DNA of 64,000 nucleotides from assembly GCF_010915705.1 (NCBI RefSeq), contig NZ_JAAIKE010000004.1, forward strand, positions 186,001 through 250,000. The letters run 5' to 3'. This document shows, one piece after another, positions 1 to 7,631 of the stretch (positions are counted from its first letter, which is position 1; each line of letters starts with the position of its first letter). Position numbers and translations under genes: made by a program. The DNA comes from Pseudotabrizicola algicola. Lineage in GTDB: Bacteria; Pseudomonadota; Alphaproteobacteria; Rhodobacterales; Rhodobacteraceae. Under the pieces are notes generated by a model. That model searched no databases. It was given only the letters and a program-made list of their open reading frames with translations, and was not told where the DNA came from.

Positions 1-2
1 GC

Positions 3-518
3 CAGTCTGAAACCGTGGTAGCGGAAATCTGCGACCTGTTCATCCTGCTGCTGGCCCCGGCGGGGGGCGATGAACTGCAAGGCGTCAAGCGCGGCATCAT
101 GGAAATGGCCGACCTGATCCTCGTGAACAAGGCCGATGGCGATCTCAAACCCGCGGCCCAGCGCACCCGCGCGGATTACGCGGGGGCGCTGCACCTGTTG
201 CGCCGCCGCCCGCAAGACCCCGAAGGCTTTCCCAAGGCGCTTTGCGTCTCGGCCATCGAAGACAGCGGCCTGACCGAAGCCTGGGCCGACATGCAAAGGC
301 TGGCCGGCTGGCGCAAGGCAAACGGCCACTGGCAAAGCCGCCGCGCCCATCAGGCCCGCCACTGGTTCGGCGAAGAGGTGCGGCAGGGCCTTTTGTCGGT
401 GCTGGACCGTGAACCGGCCAAGGGCTCGATGGCCGCCTTGGGCGCGCGCGTCGAGGCGGGCGATCTGTCCCCCGAGGCGGCGGCAACGCAGATGCTGGCG
501 CTGCTGGGCCGCGCCTAG
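3..518 (+). CDS. meaB: MeaB/ArgK-family GTPase (3' part, 5' end outside window)
   Basis: The window opens inside this gene; the frame is open from base 3 and 171 residues remain. Visible are the QSE segment that follows the switch region, the guanine-specificity motif VNKAD, and the C-terminal arm with the HWFGEEV stretch typical of MeaB. In this family GTP hydrolysis gates delivery of adenosylcobalamin to methylmalonyl-CoA mutase and protects that enzyme, which serves propionate and ethylmalonyl-CoA metabolism. The Walker A motif lies outside the window, so catalytic competence cannot be checked. The cob genes near 59 kb fit a B12-using cell. No mutase gene is visible here. A GC-rich hairpin follows the stop codon. 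Confidence 0.88.
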   Translation, partial: QSETVVAEICDLFILLLAPAGGDELQGVKRGIMEMADLILVNKADGDLKPAAQRTRADYAGALHLLRRRPQDPEGFPKALCVSAIEDSGLTEAWADMQRLAGWRKANGHWQSRRAHQARHWFGEEVRQGLLSVLDREPAKGSMAALGARVEAGDLSPEAAATQMLALLGRA

Positions 519-546
519 CAGGCGCAAGGCACGGCAGAACTGCGGG

Positions 547-564
547 GGCTGCCCGCGGGCAGCC
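547..564 (+). terminator. GC-rich hairpin after meaB, possible terminator
   Basis: A perfect 7-bp inverted repeat (GGCTGCC, CGCG loop, GGCAGCC) lies 29 bases after the meaB stop. There is no T-tract, so this would be a weak or Rho-assisted terminator; it could also be a chance palindrome in GC-rich DNA. Confidence 0.3.
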
Positions 565-676
565 GCCACGATTCCCCTGCAAGACCTGTCACTTTTATGA
601 CAAGAGATCACATCCCGATGAAATTCACCGCAGTCAGCCATGCACAAATCGCATAGCGGCTTTGGGTTTTCAGTGG

Positions 677-707
677 ATTGTCGCGGTGCAGCATCCACCC
701 CATGTTA
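677..707 (+). promoter_or_regulatory. RpoH-type promoter of the first DUF1127 gene
   Basis: ATTGTCGC, then 13 bases, then CCCCATGTTA. This matches the sigma-32 layout (TTG-type -35, 14-base spacing, CCCCAT -10). The same 31-base block, with the same spacing, stands before the second DUF1127 gene at 32688-32718; the two agree at most positions, including GCAGCAT and the whole -10. Conservation between two otherwise different upstream regions is the main support. It predicts heat, singlet-oxygen or general stress induction. Confidence 0.7.
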
Positions 708-771
708 GCGTCAACGGAAAAGGCGGATGGGCCGCCCGATCCGGTCCGAAGATGATGAAGAGGAAAAGATC

Positions 772-987
772 ATGGCTTACACGAACACGCAAACGGTTGC
801 TGGCATTCAGGTCGGCGGATGGATGGGCGATGTTCTGGCCAAGTGGAATGTGGCCCGCGAGCGTCGCGCGGTCTATCTGCAAACCCTGAACGAATTGTCG
901 GCCATGTCCGACCGCGATCTGGCCGACATCAACGTCGCCCGCGTGTCGATCGAAGACATCGCGCGCCAGGCCGCCTACGGCAAGTAA
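772..987 (+). CDS. DUF1127 small arginine-rich protein
   Basis: 71 residues, start ATG with AGGAAAAG ahead of it. The C-terminal half carries the DUF1127 signature (YLQTLNELSAMSDRDLADINV) with alternating Arg/Glu residues. It resembles the second copy at 32776 in length, in the MAY start and in the AAYGK C-terminus. DUF1127 proteins such as CcaF1 of Rhodobacter sphaeroides bind RNA and influence maturation of small RNAs encoded in the same transcript. The layout is the same here: an RpoH-like promoter upstream and anti-Shine-Dalgarno hairpins downstream. The RNA-binding role is inferred from family and context, not shown by a motif. Confidence 0.85.
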   Translation: MAYTNTQTVAGIQVGGWMGDVLAKWNVARERRAVYLQTLNELSAMSDRDLADINVARVSIEDIARQAAYGK

Positions 988-1045
988 TCGCCACCCCGGT
1001 GGCCCCATGAAACACGTCGCCCACGGGTGACACCAGCCTCCTGAA

Positions 1046-1117
1046 GGCGCTCTCCTCCTCCCTGCGCCAACAGGTTTCGCGGCGAACCGGTCCTCCCCCG
1101 GTTCGCCGCTTTCTTTT
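1046..1117 (+). ncRNA. CcsR/cuckoo-like small RNA, two hairpins
   Basis: Two hairpins lie 59 bases after the DUF1127 stop. The first has a 5-bp stem GGCGC/GCGCC (1046-1050, 1064-1068) with loop TCTCCTCCTCCCT. The second has a perfect 12-bp stem (1079-1090 with 1098-1109), a shortened TCCTCCC loop and a T-rich tail. Two stem-loops exposing CCTCC-type sequence define the CcsR/cuckoo RNA family of Rhodobacteraceae, which is processed from a DUF1127 mRNA. This is a single-copy version of the array at 33 kb. Exact ends are not known; the hairpins mark the minimum. Confidence 0.75.
1079..1117 (+). terminator. Intrinsic terminator of the DUF1127/small-RNA transcript
   Basis: Perfect 12-bp stem GCGGCGAACCGG / CCGGTTCGCCGC with loop TCCTCCC, followed by TTTCTTTT. 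It is also the second hairpin of the small RNA. Confidence 0.9.
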
Positions 1118-1237
1118 GTCCGCCGCCGCCCCGCCCCTGTGGCGATGTTAGCGCTGTCATAATCTGTGAAGCGCGGGGGGCTTTCCGTGGCCTCTGCCCC
1201 GGTTTACCCAAGGGCGCATTACAGGGAGAAAGCCGCC

Positions 1238-2437
1238 ATGACCATGACCGAGGCAAACCGCGCCCGCTGGGCTGTCGCGATGATGTTCGCGGCGGCGGGT
1301 TTCGTCATGGGGGCCTGGGCCCCGCAGATCCCGCTGCTGCTGCCCCGCCACCAGATCAGCGAATTCACGCTGGGCCTTCTGATCCTCGTTCTCGGCCTCG
1401 GCGCGGTGGGGGCGATGGTCTTTACCGGACGGCTGATCGGGCGCTATGGCTCGGTCGCGGTCTTGCGCGCCTTTGCCCTCTCCGCCGCCGCCGCCTTGCC
1501 GATCGTGGTGTTCTCGCCCTCGCTCGTGGTGCTGACGCCTGCGATGGCGCTGTTGGGCGCGCTGATCGGCTGCATGGATGTGGCAATGAACGCCAATGCG
1601 GTCGAGGTCGAACGCCGCCTTGGCCGCGCCATCATGTCCTCCAGCCACGGGTTCTGGAGCCTTGGCGGCTTTGTCGGCGGATCGGCGGGCGCTTGGGTGA
1701 TCTCGCTTTGGGGCGCGGAAACGCAGGCGGCGCTGGTGGCTGTGGTCACGGCCGCGCTGGTCATCGCCGTGATGCCCTTCCTGCGGGGCGAGGCGCCTGC
1801 CCCCGTCACCGCCACGGCATCCGGCGAAAAGACCGTCCTGCTGCCGCGCGCGGCAGGGCTCTGGCTGCTGGGGGCGCTGGCGCTGTTCTCGATGGTGCCC
1901 GAAGGCGCGGTGCTCGACTGGGCGGCGCTCTACCTGCAAAAGGACATGCAGTCCGACGTGTTCCGCTCGGGTCTCGGCTTTGCCTTCTTTGCCGGGGCGA
2001 TGGCGCTGATGCGCTTTGCGGGCGATTCCGTGCGCAACCGCTTTGGCGCGGTGCTCACCCTGCGCGTCTCGGGTCTGGTCGCGGCGGCAGGGATGATGCT
2101 GGCCGCCCTCGCCCCCACCGACACGCTGGCGATTGCCGCCTTCTTCATCACCGGCCTCGGCGTCGCCAACATGGTGCCGATCCTGTTCTCCGCCGCCGGA
2201 AACTATCCCGGTGTCTCGTCAGGCAGCGCGATATCGGCGGTCACGATGGTGGGCTATGCGGGCATCCTCGTGGCCCCCGCCAGCATCGGCTTCGTGGCCG
2301 AGGCCATCGGTTTCCGCGTGACCTACGGCGTCCTGTCGCTCTTGCTGGTCGTGGTCGCCCTGCTCGCAGGCCGCACCTCCGGCGCGGACGAGGTGCAGGC
2401 CGCGCCCGAGGAAGACGCACACAGACCCGCTGCATGA
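1238..2437 (+). CDS. MFS transporter (FucP/YbjJ-like)
   Basis: 399 residues with about twelve hydrophobic helices, an N-terminal half ending before the loop near residue 195, and the short GRLIGRYGS loop between helices 2 and 3 typical of MFS carriers. Residues around 110-125 (IGCMDVAMNANAVEVER) match the sugar-permease-like YbjJ group. The inner-membrane substrate cannot be told from sequence. The start at 1238 is preferred because AGGGAGAA stands just ahead; the frame is open for 24 more codons upstream, and ATG 1244 is an alternative. It is preceded by the strong terminator at 1117 and so is transcribed on its own. Confidence 0.85.
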   Translation: MTMTEANRARWAVAMMFAAAGFVMGAWAPQIPLLLPRHQISEFTLGLLILVLGLGAVGAMVFTGRLIGRYGSVAVLRAFALSAAAALPIVVFSPSLVVLTPAMALLGALIGCMDVAMNANAVEVERRLGRAIMSSSHGFWSLGGFVGGSAGAWVISLWGAETQAALVAVVTAALVIAVMPFLRGEAPAPVTATASGEKTVLLPRAAGLWLLGALALFSMVPEGAVLDWAALYLQKDMQSDVFRSGLGFAFFAGAMALMRFAGDSVRNRFGAVLTLRVSGLVAAAGMMLAALAPTDTLAIAAFFITGLGVANMVPILFSAAGNYPGVSSGSAISAVTMVGYAGILVAPASIGFVAEAIGFRVTYGVLSLLLVVVALLAGRTSGADEVQAAPEEDAHRPAA

Positions 2438-2524
2438 CGCCGCAAGCCGGCGCATCTGGCCCCGGGCGTGCAGGCAGCGCGCTTGTCCTTGCGCCTTTTC
2501 CCGAATCCGCCTGCCGGCCACCCA

Positions 2525-3139
2525 ATGACCGGTGATCGGGGGCAGACCGGCACCGTCGGCCACCGCTCTACGGCTGGCACGCAAAGGTCAGAACGCGTCG
2601 TTTCGATCCTCGACCCGACATCGGCAGCAGCCTCCCATGTCGTGCTGGGACGAGCCGCCTATTTGCGTGAACTCGCGATTGCAGCGGGCTTGTCCGTTGC
2701 GATGCCCGCCGCGGTCCTCATCGGTGTGGCATTGTTCCACCTTGGCTATTCGCTCGTTGCCGCCGCCATCATCGCATCCGCCATCAACACGGTGACGGCC
2801 GTGCCGCTCATGGTCTATGCGACCTTGCGGCTCAACGCGGCCAGCCTCGCGCGCGAGCGCTGCGTGATCTCCCCCCGAACCCACCGGATTTATCAGCCAC
2901 TTCGCGGCCCGCTGCGCTGGGGGGGCCACTACTTCGCAGGGTCCACACGCTCCCGTACGATCTCGGGCCTGCCGGGTTCCCTTGCAGCCGCAATGGTCTT
3001 TGCCGTTTTCGCGCTTGTGACCGAGGATAGCATGTTCCGCTATTTCCACATCCCGATCGGACTTGTCCTGCTGCTTCAGGCGGCGGTGGCGGCCAGCCTC
3101 CTCGGCACCGGACGCAAGCAAGATCAGCCGCCCATGTAA
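2525..3139 (+). CDS. Hypothetical four-helix membrane protein
   Basis: No family recognised. The frame codes for about 204 residues from ATG 2525 (ATG 2468 would add 19). Four hydrophobic segments are visible: two in tandem (LAIAAGLSVAMPAAVLIGVA and YSLVAAAIIASAINTVTAVP) and two near the C-terminus (SLAAAMVFAVFALV and IPIGLVLLLQAAVAASLLG), with a basic loop between the pairs. The last 16 bases overlap the end of the convergent DUF1993 gene. Codon use is less GC3-biased than the neighbours, which may mean recent transfer or weak expression. No clear ribosome site precedes either start, so it could be a non-coding frame. Confidence 0.5.
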   Translation: MTGDRGQTGTVGHRSTAGTQRSERVVSILDPTSAAASHVVLGRAAYLRELAIAAGLSVAMPAAVLIGVALFHLGYSLVAAAIIASAINTVTAVPLMVYATLRLNAASLARERCVISPRTHRIYQPLRGPLRWGGHYFAGSTRSRTISGLPGSLAAAMVFAVFALVTEDSMFRYFHIPIGLVLLLQAAVAASLLGTGRKQDQPPM

Positions 3140-3615
3140 TCGCCCTTGCCCAGCGGCACCCCGTTGTGGCGCAGGATGTTGTAGGCGGTGGTCAGGTGGA
3201 AATGGAACTGCGGCATCGAATAGAGGTTCAGGAAGTTCTCTCCCGTCATCGTCACCTCCTGCCCCCGCACCTTCAGCGTGACCTTGCGGCCCTCGGCCCC
3301 GTCATAGCGGGCCGCCTCGAACCCGGCCATGTAACCCCGCGCCGCCGCGATCCTCTCTTGCAACTCGGCAAAGCTGGTTTCGGTGTCGGGAAAGGCCTTC
3401 GGCTCCTCCCCCGCCAGCCGCGCCGCGGCGCGGGCGGCAAAATCGCAGGCCAGTTGCACCTGCCGCACAAAGGGGAACATGTCGGGAAACAGCCTGAAGG
3501 TCAGCATCGCCTCGGGCGCGATGCCCTTCTCGCTGCAATGCGCCTCGGCGCGTGTCAGGATGCGCGACAGATTGGCAAGGAAACGGTCGTAAACGGCGAT
3601 GGAGCGGTGATGCAT
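3124..3615 (-). CDS. DUF1993 family protein
   Basis: 163 residues from the MHHRSIAVYDRF start. DUF1993 landmarks run along the whole length: the N-terminal helix YDRFLANLSRIL, the central LFPDMFPFVRQVQLACDFA block, and the C-terminal NLYSMPQFHFHLTTAYNILRH followed by GVPLGKGDYMG. The family belongs to the DinB-like four-helix bundles and its biochemical role is unknown. The upstream neighbour hemerythrin is divergent, with 113 bases between the starts. The open frame extends 24 codons further up, but the conserved block begins at this Met. Confidence 0.87.
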   Translation of the reverse strand: MHHRSIAVYDRFLANLSRILTRAEAHCSEKGIAPEAMLTFRLFPDMFPFVRQVQLACDFAARAAARLAGEEPKAFPDTETSFAELQERIAAARGYMAGFEAARYDGAEGRKVTLKVRGQEVTMTGENFLNLYSMPQFHFHLTTAYNILRHNGVPLGKGDYMGG

Positions 3616-3728
3616 CGGGCCTGTCCTCTTGGCGTGCGGCGGATTTTCACTGCCACCAGTGATCTGCCCCCGGTGCCACAGCGTCAAGACCGGTTGATGG
3701 TGCGCCGGAATGGGTTATGTGACGCAGC

Positions 3729-4274
3729 ATGACCCATGATCTTGCCAACCGCGACCGCCTCCCGCCCGACCTTGTCACCCTGCTGGCCGACTGGCCCCGC
3801 GAGAGGTGGTCCGACGTGCCGGGGTTCGAAGGCCTGTCCGCCTTCTGGCTCGACCGCCATCTGGGATTCCGGGACCTCATGTCGGGCCTGCGCCTCGATG
3901 CCGAACACATGGCCGGCGGGCGGATCGACCCGCAGCGCTGGCAGGGCCGCCTGCTGCGCGGGGGCGAGCAACTGGTGCAGGGCCTGATCGGGCATCACCA
4001 GATCGAAGACGCCAGCTATTTCCCCACGATGGTCCGGCTGGAGCCCCGCCTCGCGCGCGGCTTCGACCTGCTCGACGCCGATCACCACGCGCTCGACGCC
4101 CTGCTTGATGGCTTTGTCACCTCGGCCAACGCCGCCCTGCAGGCGACCGACCCGCAAGAGTCGGCGCTGGCCTTCCATGCCAGCCTCGCGCCCTTTGAAA
4201 AGCAGCTCGTCCGCCATCTCGAGGATGAGGAAGACCTCATCATCCCCGTCATCCTCAAGCACCAGATGGGCTGA
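3729..4274 (+). CDS. Hemerythrin HHE domain protein
   Basis: 181 residues forming one cytoplasmic hemerythrin-like four-helix bundle. Candidate di-iron ligands in order are His44 (DRHLGFR), His89/His90 and Glu93 (GHHQIEDASYFP), His119/His120 with nearby Asp (DADHHALD), and His163 with following acidic residues (RHLEDEEDLIIP). The set matches the HHE pattern, so the site looks intact. Such proteins bind oxygen or nitric oxide or sense iron; which applies here is unknown. It is divergent from the DUF1993 gene, also a predicted four-helix bundle. Confidence 0.85.
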   Translation: MTHDLANRDRLPPDLVTLLADWPRERWSDVPGFEGLSAFWLDRHLGFRDLMSGLRLDAEHMAGGRIDPQRWQGRLLRGGEQLVQGLIGHHQIEDASYFPTMVRLEPRLARGFDLLDADHHALDALLDGFVTSANAALQATDPQESALAFHASLAPFEKQLVRHLEDEEDLIIPVILKHQMG

Positions 4275-4321
4275 GTCGCGCACAGGCGCGCGCGACAAGC
4301 GCCCGAAGGGAGCGCGGAGCG

Positions 4322-5248
4322 CTACTTGCCCAGACACCAGCGCATGATCGCCTTTTGCGCATGCAGACGGTTCTCCGCCTCGTCGAAGATCACCGAATGC
4401 GGGCCGTCCATCACCGCGCTGGTCGCCTCGTCGTTGCGATGCGCGGGCAGGCAATGCATGAACAGGCTGTCGGGCTTGGCACGCGCCATCAGCGCCTCGT
4501 TCACCTGATAGCCGCGCAACTGGTTGTGGCGACGCTCCTTGGCCGACTCTGGGTCATGCATGCTGACCCAGGTGTCGGTGACCACCAGATCGGCCCCGAT
4601 CACCGCCGTATGCGGATCGCGCTCGATCTGCACATCCGACCCCTTGGCGCGTGCGAATTGCACGAACTTGTCCTCGGGATCGAGCGTTTCCGGTCCGGTG
4701 AAGGTGAAATCGAAGCCGAACTGCCCCGCCGCATGCAGGAAGGACGCACAGACATTGTTGCCGTCACCGGCCCAGACCACCTTCTTGCCCGCAATCGGGC
4801 CGCGATGCTCTTCATAGGTCATCACATCGGCCATGATCTGGCAGGGATGCGTGCGGTTGGTCAGCCCGTTGATGACCGGCACCGTGGCATGCTCGGCCAT
4901 TTCCAGCAGCGTCGCCTCTTCGAAGGTGCGGATCATGATGAGGTCGACATAGCGCGAGAGCACCCGCGCGGTGTCGGCAATCGTCTCGCCATGACCAAGC
5001 TGCATCTCCTTGCCCGACAGCACCATCGTCTGCCCGCCCATCTGCCGCACGCCCACGTCAAAGGACACACGGGTGCGGGTCGAGGGCTTTTCGAAGATCA
5101 GCGCGACCATATGTCCGGCCAAGGGCTGGTCATCATCGGGCGCGCCGCGCGGACGCCCGCCCCGCGCCGATTTCATCGCATGGGCCGAGTCGATCATGGT
5201 TCTGAGTTCGGCCGCGTCGGTTTTGTGGATATCGAGAAAGTGGTTCAT
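4322..5248 (-). CDS. argF: Ornithine carbamoyltransferase
   Basis: 308 residues. It forms citrulline from ornithine and carbamoyl phosphate in arginine synthesis. The carbamoyl-phosphate loop STRTR (56-60, in FEKPSTRTR), the HPCQ motif and the ornithine-site HCLPAHR are all present. A short basic insertion ([14 protein letters not shown], about residues 29-42) precedes the first motif, as in related alphaproteobacteria. The start at MNHFLDI is chosen by homology; the frame stays open 46 codons upstream through a repeat element, which would not be coding. It lies 79 bases downstream of argD on the same strand, so the two probably form one operon. Confidence 0.96.
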   Translation of the reverse strand: MNHFLDIHKTDAAELRTMIDSAHAMKSARGGRPRGAPDDDQPLAGHMVALIFEKPSTRTRVSFDVGVRQMGGQTMVLSGKEMQLGHGETIADTARVLSRYVDLIMIRTFEEATLLEMAEHATVPVINGLTNRTHPCQIMADVMTYEEHRGPIAGKKVVWAGDGNNVCASFLHAAGQFGFDFTFTGPETLDPEDKFVQFARAKGSDVQIERDPHTAVIGADLVVTDTWVSMHDPESAKERRHNQLRGYQVNEALMARAKPDSLFMHCLPAHRNDEATSAVMDGPHSVIFDEAENRLHAQKAIMRWCLGK

Positions 5249-5273
5249 ATCGGTTCGCTGTTCTGGCGGGAAT

Positions 5274-5322
5274 CCCGGGGGCGCTGCCCCCGGACCCCCG
5301 GGATACTTGAAAGACAGAAAAT
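5274..5322 (-). repeat. Dispersed intergenic element, copy A (between argD and argF)
   Basis: On the minus strand it starts just after the argD stop with TTTTCTGTC, then an AAGTATCC core, then a GC-rich hairpin (CCGGGGGC/GCCCCCGG at 5275-5282 and 5286-5293). The core on the plus strand is GGATACTTGAAAGACAGAAA; related cores occur at 44 kb, 47 kb, 52.6 kb and 9.85 kb. It may act as a partial terminator or RNA-stability hairpin between the two arg genes. Confidence 0.6.
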
Positions 5323-5327
5323 GCAGA

Positions 5328-6506
5328 TCAGAGGGCATTTTCCAGATCGGTGGCGGTGGCGTCGAGGCGGGCAAGCGCCTCGGCAATGTCAGCCTCGGGG
5401 ATATTGAGGGCGGGCAGGAGGCGCAGCACGTTGTCGGCGGCGGCCACCGTCAGGATGTGGCGCGCATAGCCGGCCTTGACCACGTCGGCATTCGGCACCA
5501 CGCATTTCAGGCCAAGGATCAGGCCCTGCCCGCGCACCGCCTCGAACACCTTGGGGTGGCTGGCGACAAGCCCCTCCAGCCCCTGCCGGAACTGCGCCGC
5601 CTTCTGGCTGACGCCGTCAAGGAAGGCAGGCTCCGAGACGATCTCGGTGACCTTGGCCCCGATGGCGCAGCCAAGCGGGTTGCCGCCATAGGTGGAGCCG
5701 TGGCTGCCCGCCGTCATGCCGGAGGCCGCCGCCTCGGTGGCCAGCACCGCGCCGAGGGGGAAGCCGCCGCCGATGCCCTTGGCGACCATCATGATGTCGG
5801 GCGTGACGCCCGCCCATTCATGCGCGAAAAGCTTGCCGCTGCGGCCCATCCCGCATTGCACCTCGTCAAAGATCAGCAGGGTGCCGGTGCTGTCGCACAG
5901 ATCGCGCAGGCCCTTGAGGCATTGGTCGGGCACCACGCGGATGCCGCCCTCGCCCTGGATCGGCTCGATAATGACGGCACAGGTCCGGTCGGTGATCGCG
6001 GCGCGGATCGCGTCATGATCGGCCCATTTCACCTGCGTGAAGCCCGGCATCAGCGGGCCATAGCCCTTGACCATCTTTTCCGACCCCGCGGCCGCAATTG
6101 CGCCGGTGGAGCGGCCGTGGAAGGCGCCTTCCACCGCGATGATCTGCGTGCGCTCGGGCTGGCCCGCCTCGTAATGGTGCTTGCGCGCCATCTTGATCGC
6201 CAGTTCCGCCGCCTCGGTGCCGGAATTGGTGAAGAACACCGTATCGGCAAAGGTGCGCGCCACCAGCATCTCGGCCAGCCGTTCCTGCTCGGGGATCGTG
6301 TAGATGTTGGACACATGCCACAACTTCTGCGCCTGCGCCGTCAGGGTTTCCACCAGCGCCGGATGCGCATGGCCCAGCGCGTTCACCGCGATGCCTGCGC
6401 CCAGATCGAGGTATCGGCTGCCATCCTCTGCCGTCAGCCAGCTGCCCTCCCCTGAAACGAAGGCGAGCGGTGCACGGTTATAGGTGGGCAGAACGGCGGA
6501 AATCAT
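5328..6506 (-). CDS. argD: Acetylornithine aminotransferase
   Basis: 392 residues, a class-III PLP aminotransferase of the arginine pathway. The PLP segment reads [19 protein letters not shown] and the Schiff-base lysine is Lys243 in [12 protein letters not shown]. The [13 protein letters not shown] and AFHGRSTGA blocks are intact. These enzymes also act on succinyl-diaminopimelate, giving a second role in lysine synthesis. It is the first gene of an argD-argF pair transcribed leftward. The ATG at 6506 was chosen because the N-terminus [13 protein letters not shown] aligns with the family; 33 more codons are open upstream without conservation. Confidence 0.95.
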   Translation of the reverse strand: MISAVLPTYNRAPLAFVSGEGSWLTAEDGSRYLDLGAGIAVNALGHAHPALVETLTAQAQKLWHVSNIYTIPEQERLAEMLVARTFADTVFFTNSGTEAAELAIKMARKHHYEAGQPERTQIIAVEGAFHGRSTGAIAAAGSEKMVKGYGPLMPGFTQVKWADHDAIRAAITDRTCAVIIEPIQGEGGIRVVPDQCLKGLRDLCDSTGTLLIFDEVQCGMGRSGKLFAHEWAGVTPDIMMVAKGIGGGFPLGAVLATEAAASGMTAGSHGSTYGGNPLGCAIGAKVTEIVSEPAFLDGVSQKAAQFRQGLEGLVASHPKVFEAVRGQGLILGLKCVVPNADVVKAGYARHILTVAAADNVLRLLPALNIPEADIAEALARLDATATDLENAL

Positions 6507-6869
6507 GGCAGATGCCTTTCGGGGTGGGACGGAACCGGGGGCGCAAGCATCCCCGGATGAACAGGGGAAAGCCAAGCCGTAACGGGGGACCGTGGGGGGT
6601 GTCAATCTGGGGATGACCCGAAGGGGGAATACCCCCTGCGCCGGGCCGCGCGCAGACCTTCGCTCAGAAGCGTCGGGGACGTCGGATAAGGGCGTGCCGC
6701 TTGGTCATGCCCTGCTGTTAGGGCAAGTTCCGCCGCCTGTAAACGGAAATCTGCCACCCGCAGCCGCCGTGGGGCGCTTGATCTTCGCCCTGCCTGCTTG
6801 TATCCCGTGCCGTCGCGGTTACAATGCGCGGCACAAAGACCTATCGGCAGCGCAATAGCGGAGATCACC
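6507..6869. other. Intergenic region between argD and gcrA
   Basis: 363 bases between divergent genes. The right end holds a good gcrA promoter (listed separately). No RNA gene, repeat or credible small gene was found in the rest; short frames here lack a ribosome site. The argD promoter must lie in its left part but no clear match stands out. Confidence 0.6.
6798..6825 (+). promoter_or_regulatory. Candidate promoter of gcrA
   Basis: TTGTAT, 16 bases, TACAAT. This is a near-consensus vegetative promoter 45 bases before the gcrA start. No GANTC or CtrA-type site was picked out inside it. Confidence 0.6.
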
Positions 6870-7481
6870 ATGTCCTGGACGGATGAGCGGGTTGAAACGC
6901 TCAAGAAGATGTGGGCCGAAGGCCAGTCGGCCAGCCAGATCGCCAAGGAGCTGGGTGGTGTCACCCGCAACGCGGTGATCGGCAAGGTGCACCGGCTGGG
7001 CCTGTCGAACCGCGTCGGTGGCGGCAAGGACGAGGGTGAGGACGAGGCTCCGGCGGTTGCCGCCAAGGCCGAACCGGCGGCCCGCCCCGCGCCAGAGCCG
7101 CGCCCCGAGCCGATGGCCGCTGCAGCCCCGCGCCCCGCGCCGGAGCGTCCCGCCGCCGCAGCCCCTGCCGCGCCGTCGAACGTGACACCGCTGCCGATCC
7201 GCAAGGCGATCATCCCCGCGGGCCAGCCGCTGCCGCCGCAGCCTTCGGCCAACGAGATCAGCCCCGAGGCACTGGCCTCGGTGCGCGAGGTGGAAAAGCA
7301 CGCCAAGCGCCTGACCCTGATGGAACTGACCGAGCGCACCTGCAAATGGCCGATCGGGGACCCTGCAACCGATGATTTCTGGTTCTGCGGCCTGCCCAGC
7401 CTGCCCGGCAAACCCTATTGCGAGGCCCATGTCGGCGTCGCCTTCCAGCCGATGAGCGCACGGCGCGACCGCCGCCGCTAG
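6870..7481 (+). CDS. gcrA: GcrA cell-cycle regulator
   Basis: 203 residues. The N-terminal helix-turn-helix block is typical of GcrA (SWTDERVETLKKMW, then AKELGGVTRNAVIGKVHRLGL). A Pro/Ala/Glu-rich linker (about 55-125) follows, and then the conserved C-terminal domain with CKWPIGDP, FWFCG and PYCEAH. GcrA binds sigma-70 RNA polymerase and methylated GANTC promoters to drive cell-cycle genes in alphaproteobacteria. Its presence here is a strong clade marker. The start is set by the invariant MSWT; a further upstream Met in frame lies inside the promoter. Confidence 0.96.
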   Translation: MSWTDERVETLKKMWAEGQSASQIAKELGGVTRNAVIGKVHRLGLSNRVGGGKDEGEDEAPAVAAKAEPAARPAPEPRPEPMAAAAPRPAPERPAAAAPAAPSNVTPLPIRKAIIPAGQPLPPQPSANEISPEALASVREVEKHAKRLTLMELTERTCKWPIGDPATDDFWFCGLPSLPGKPYCEAHVGVAFQPMSARRDRRR

Positions 7482-7631
7482 GCCCCGCGCCCCCCGAGGC
7501 CGCGCAGGAACGGGCGATGGCAAACGGCGCTCCGCCCCGTGGCCTGCGCCGGCGCCCGAAGCGGCACACTTCGCCCTCCGCAAACGCCCCGTGCGCCAGA
7601 CCCTGCGCGCGCCGCCGCAGATGGGCCCGCG

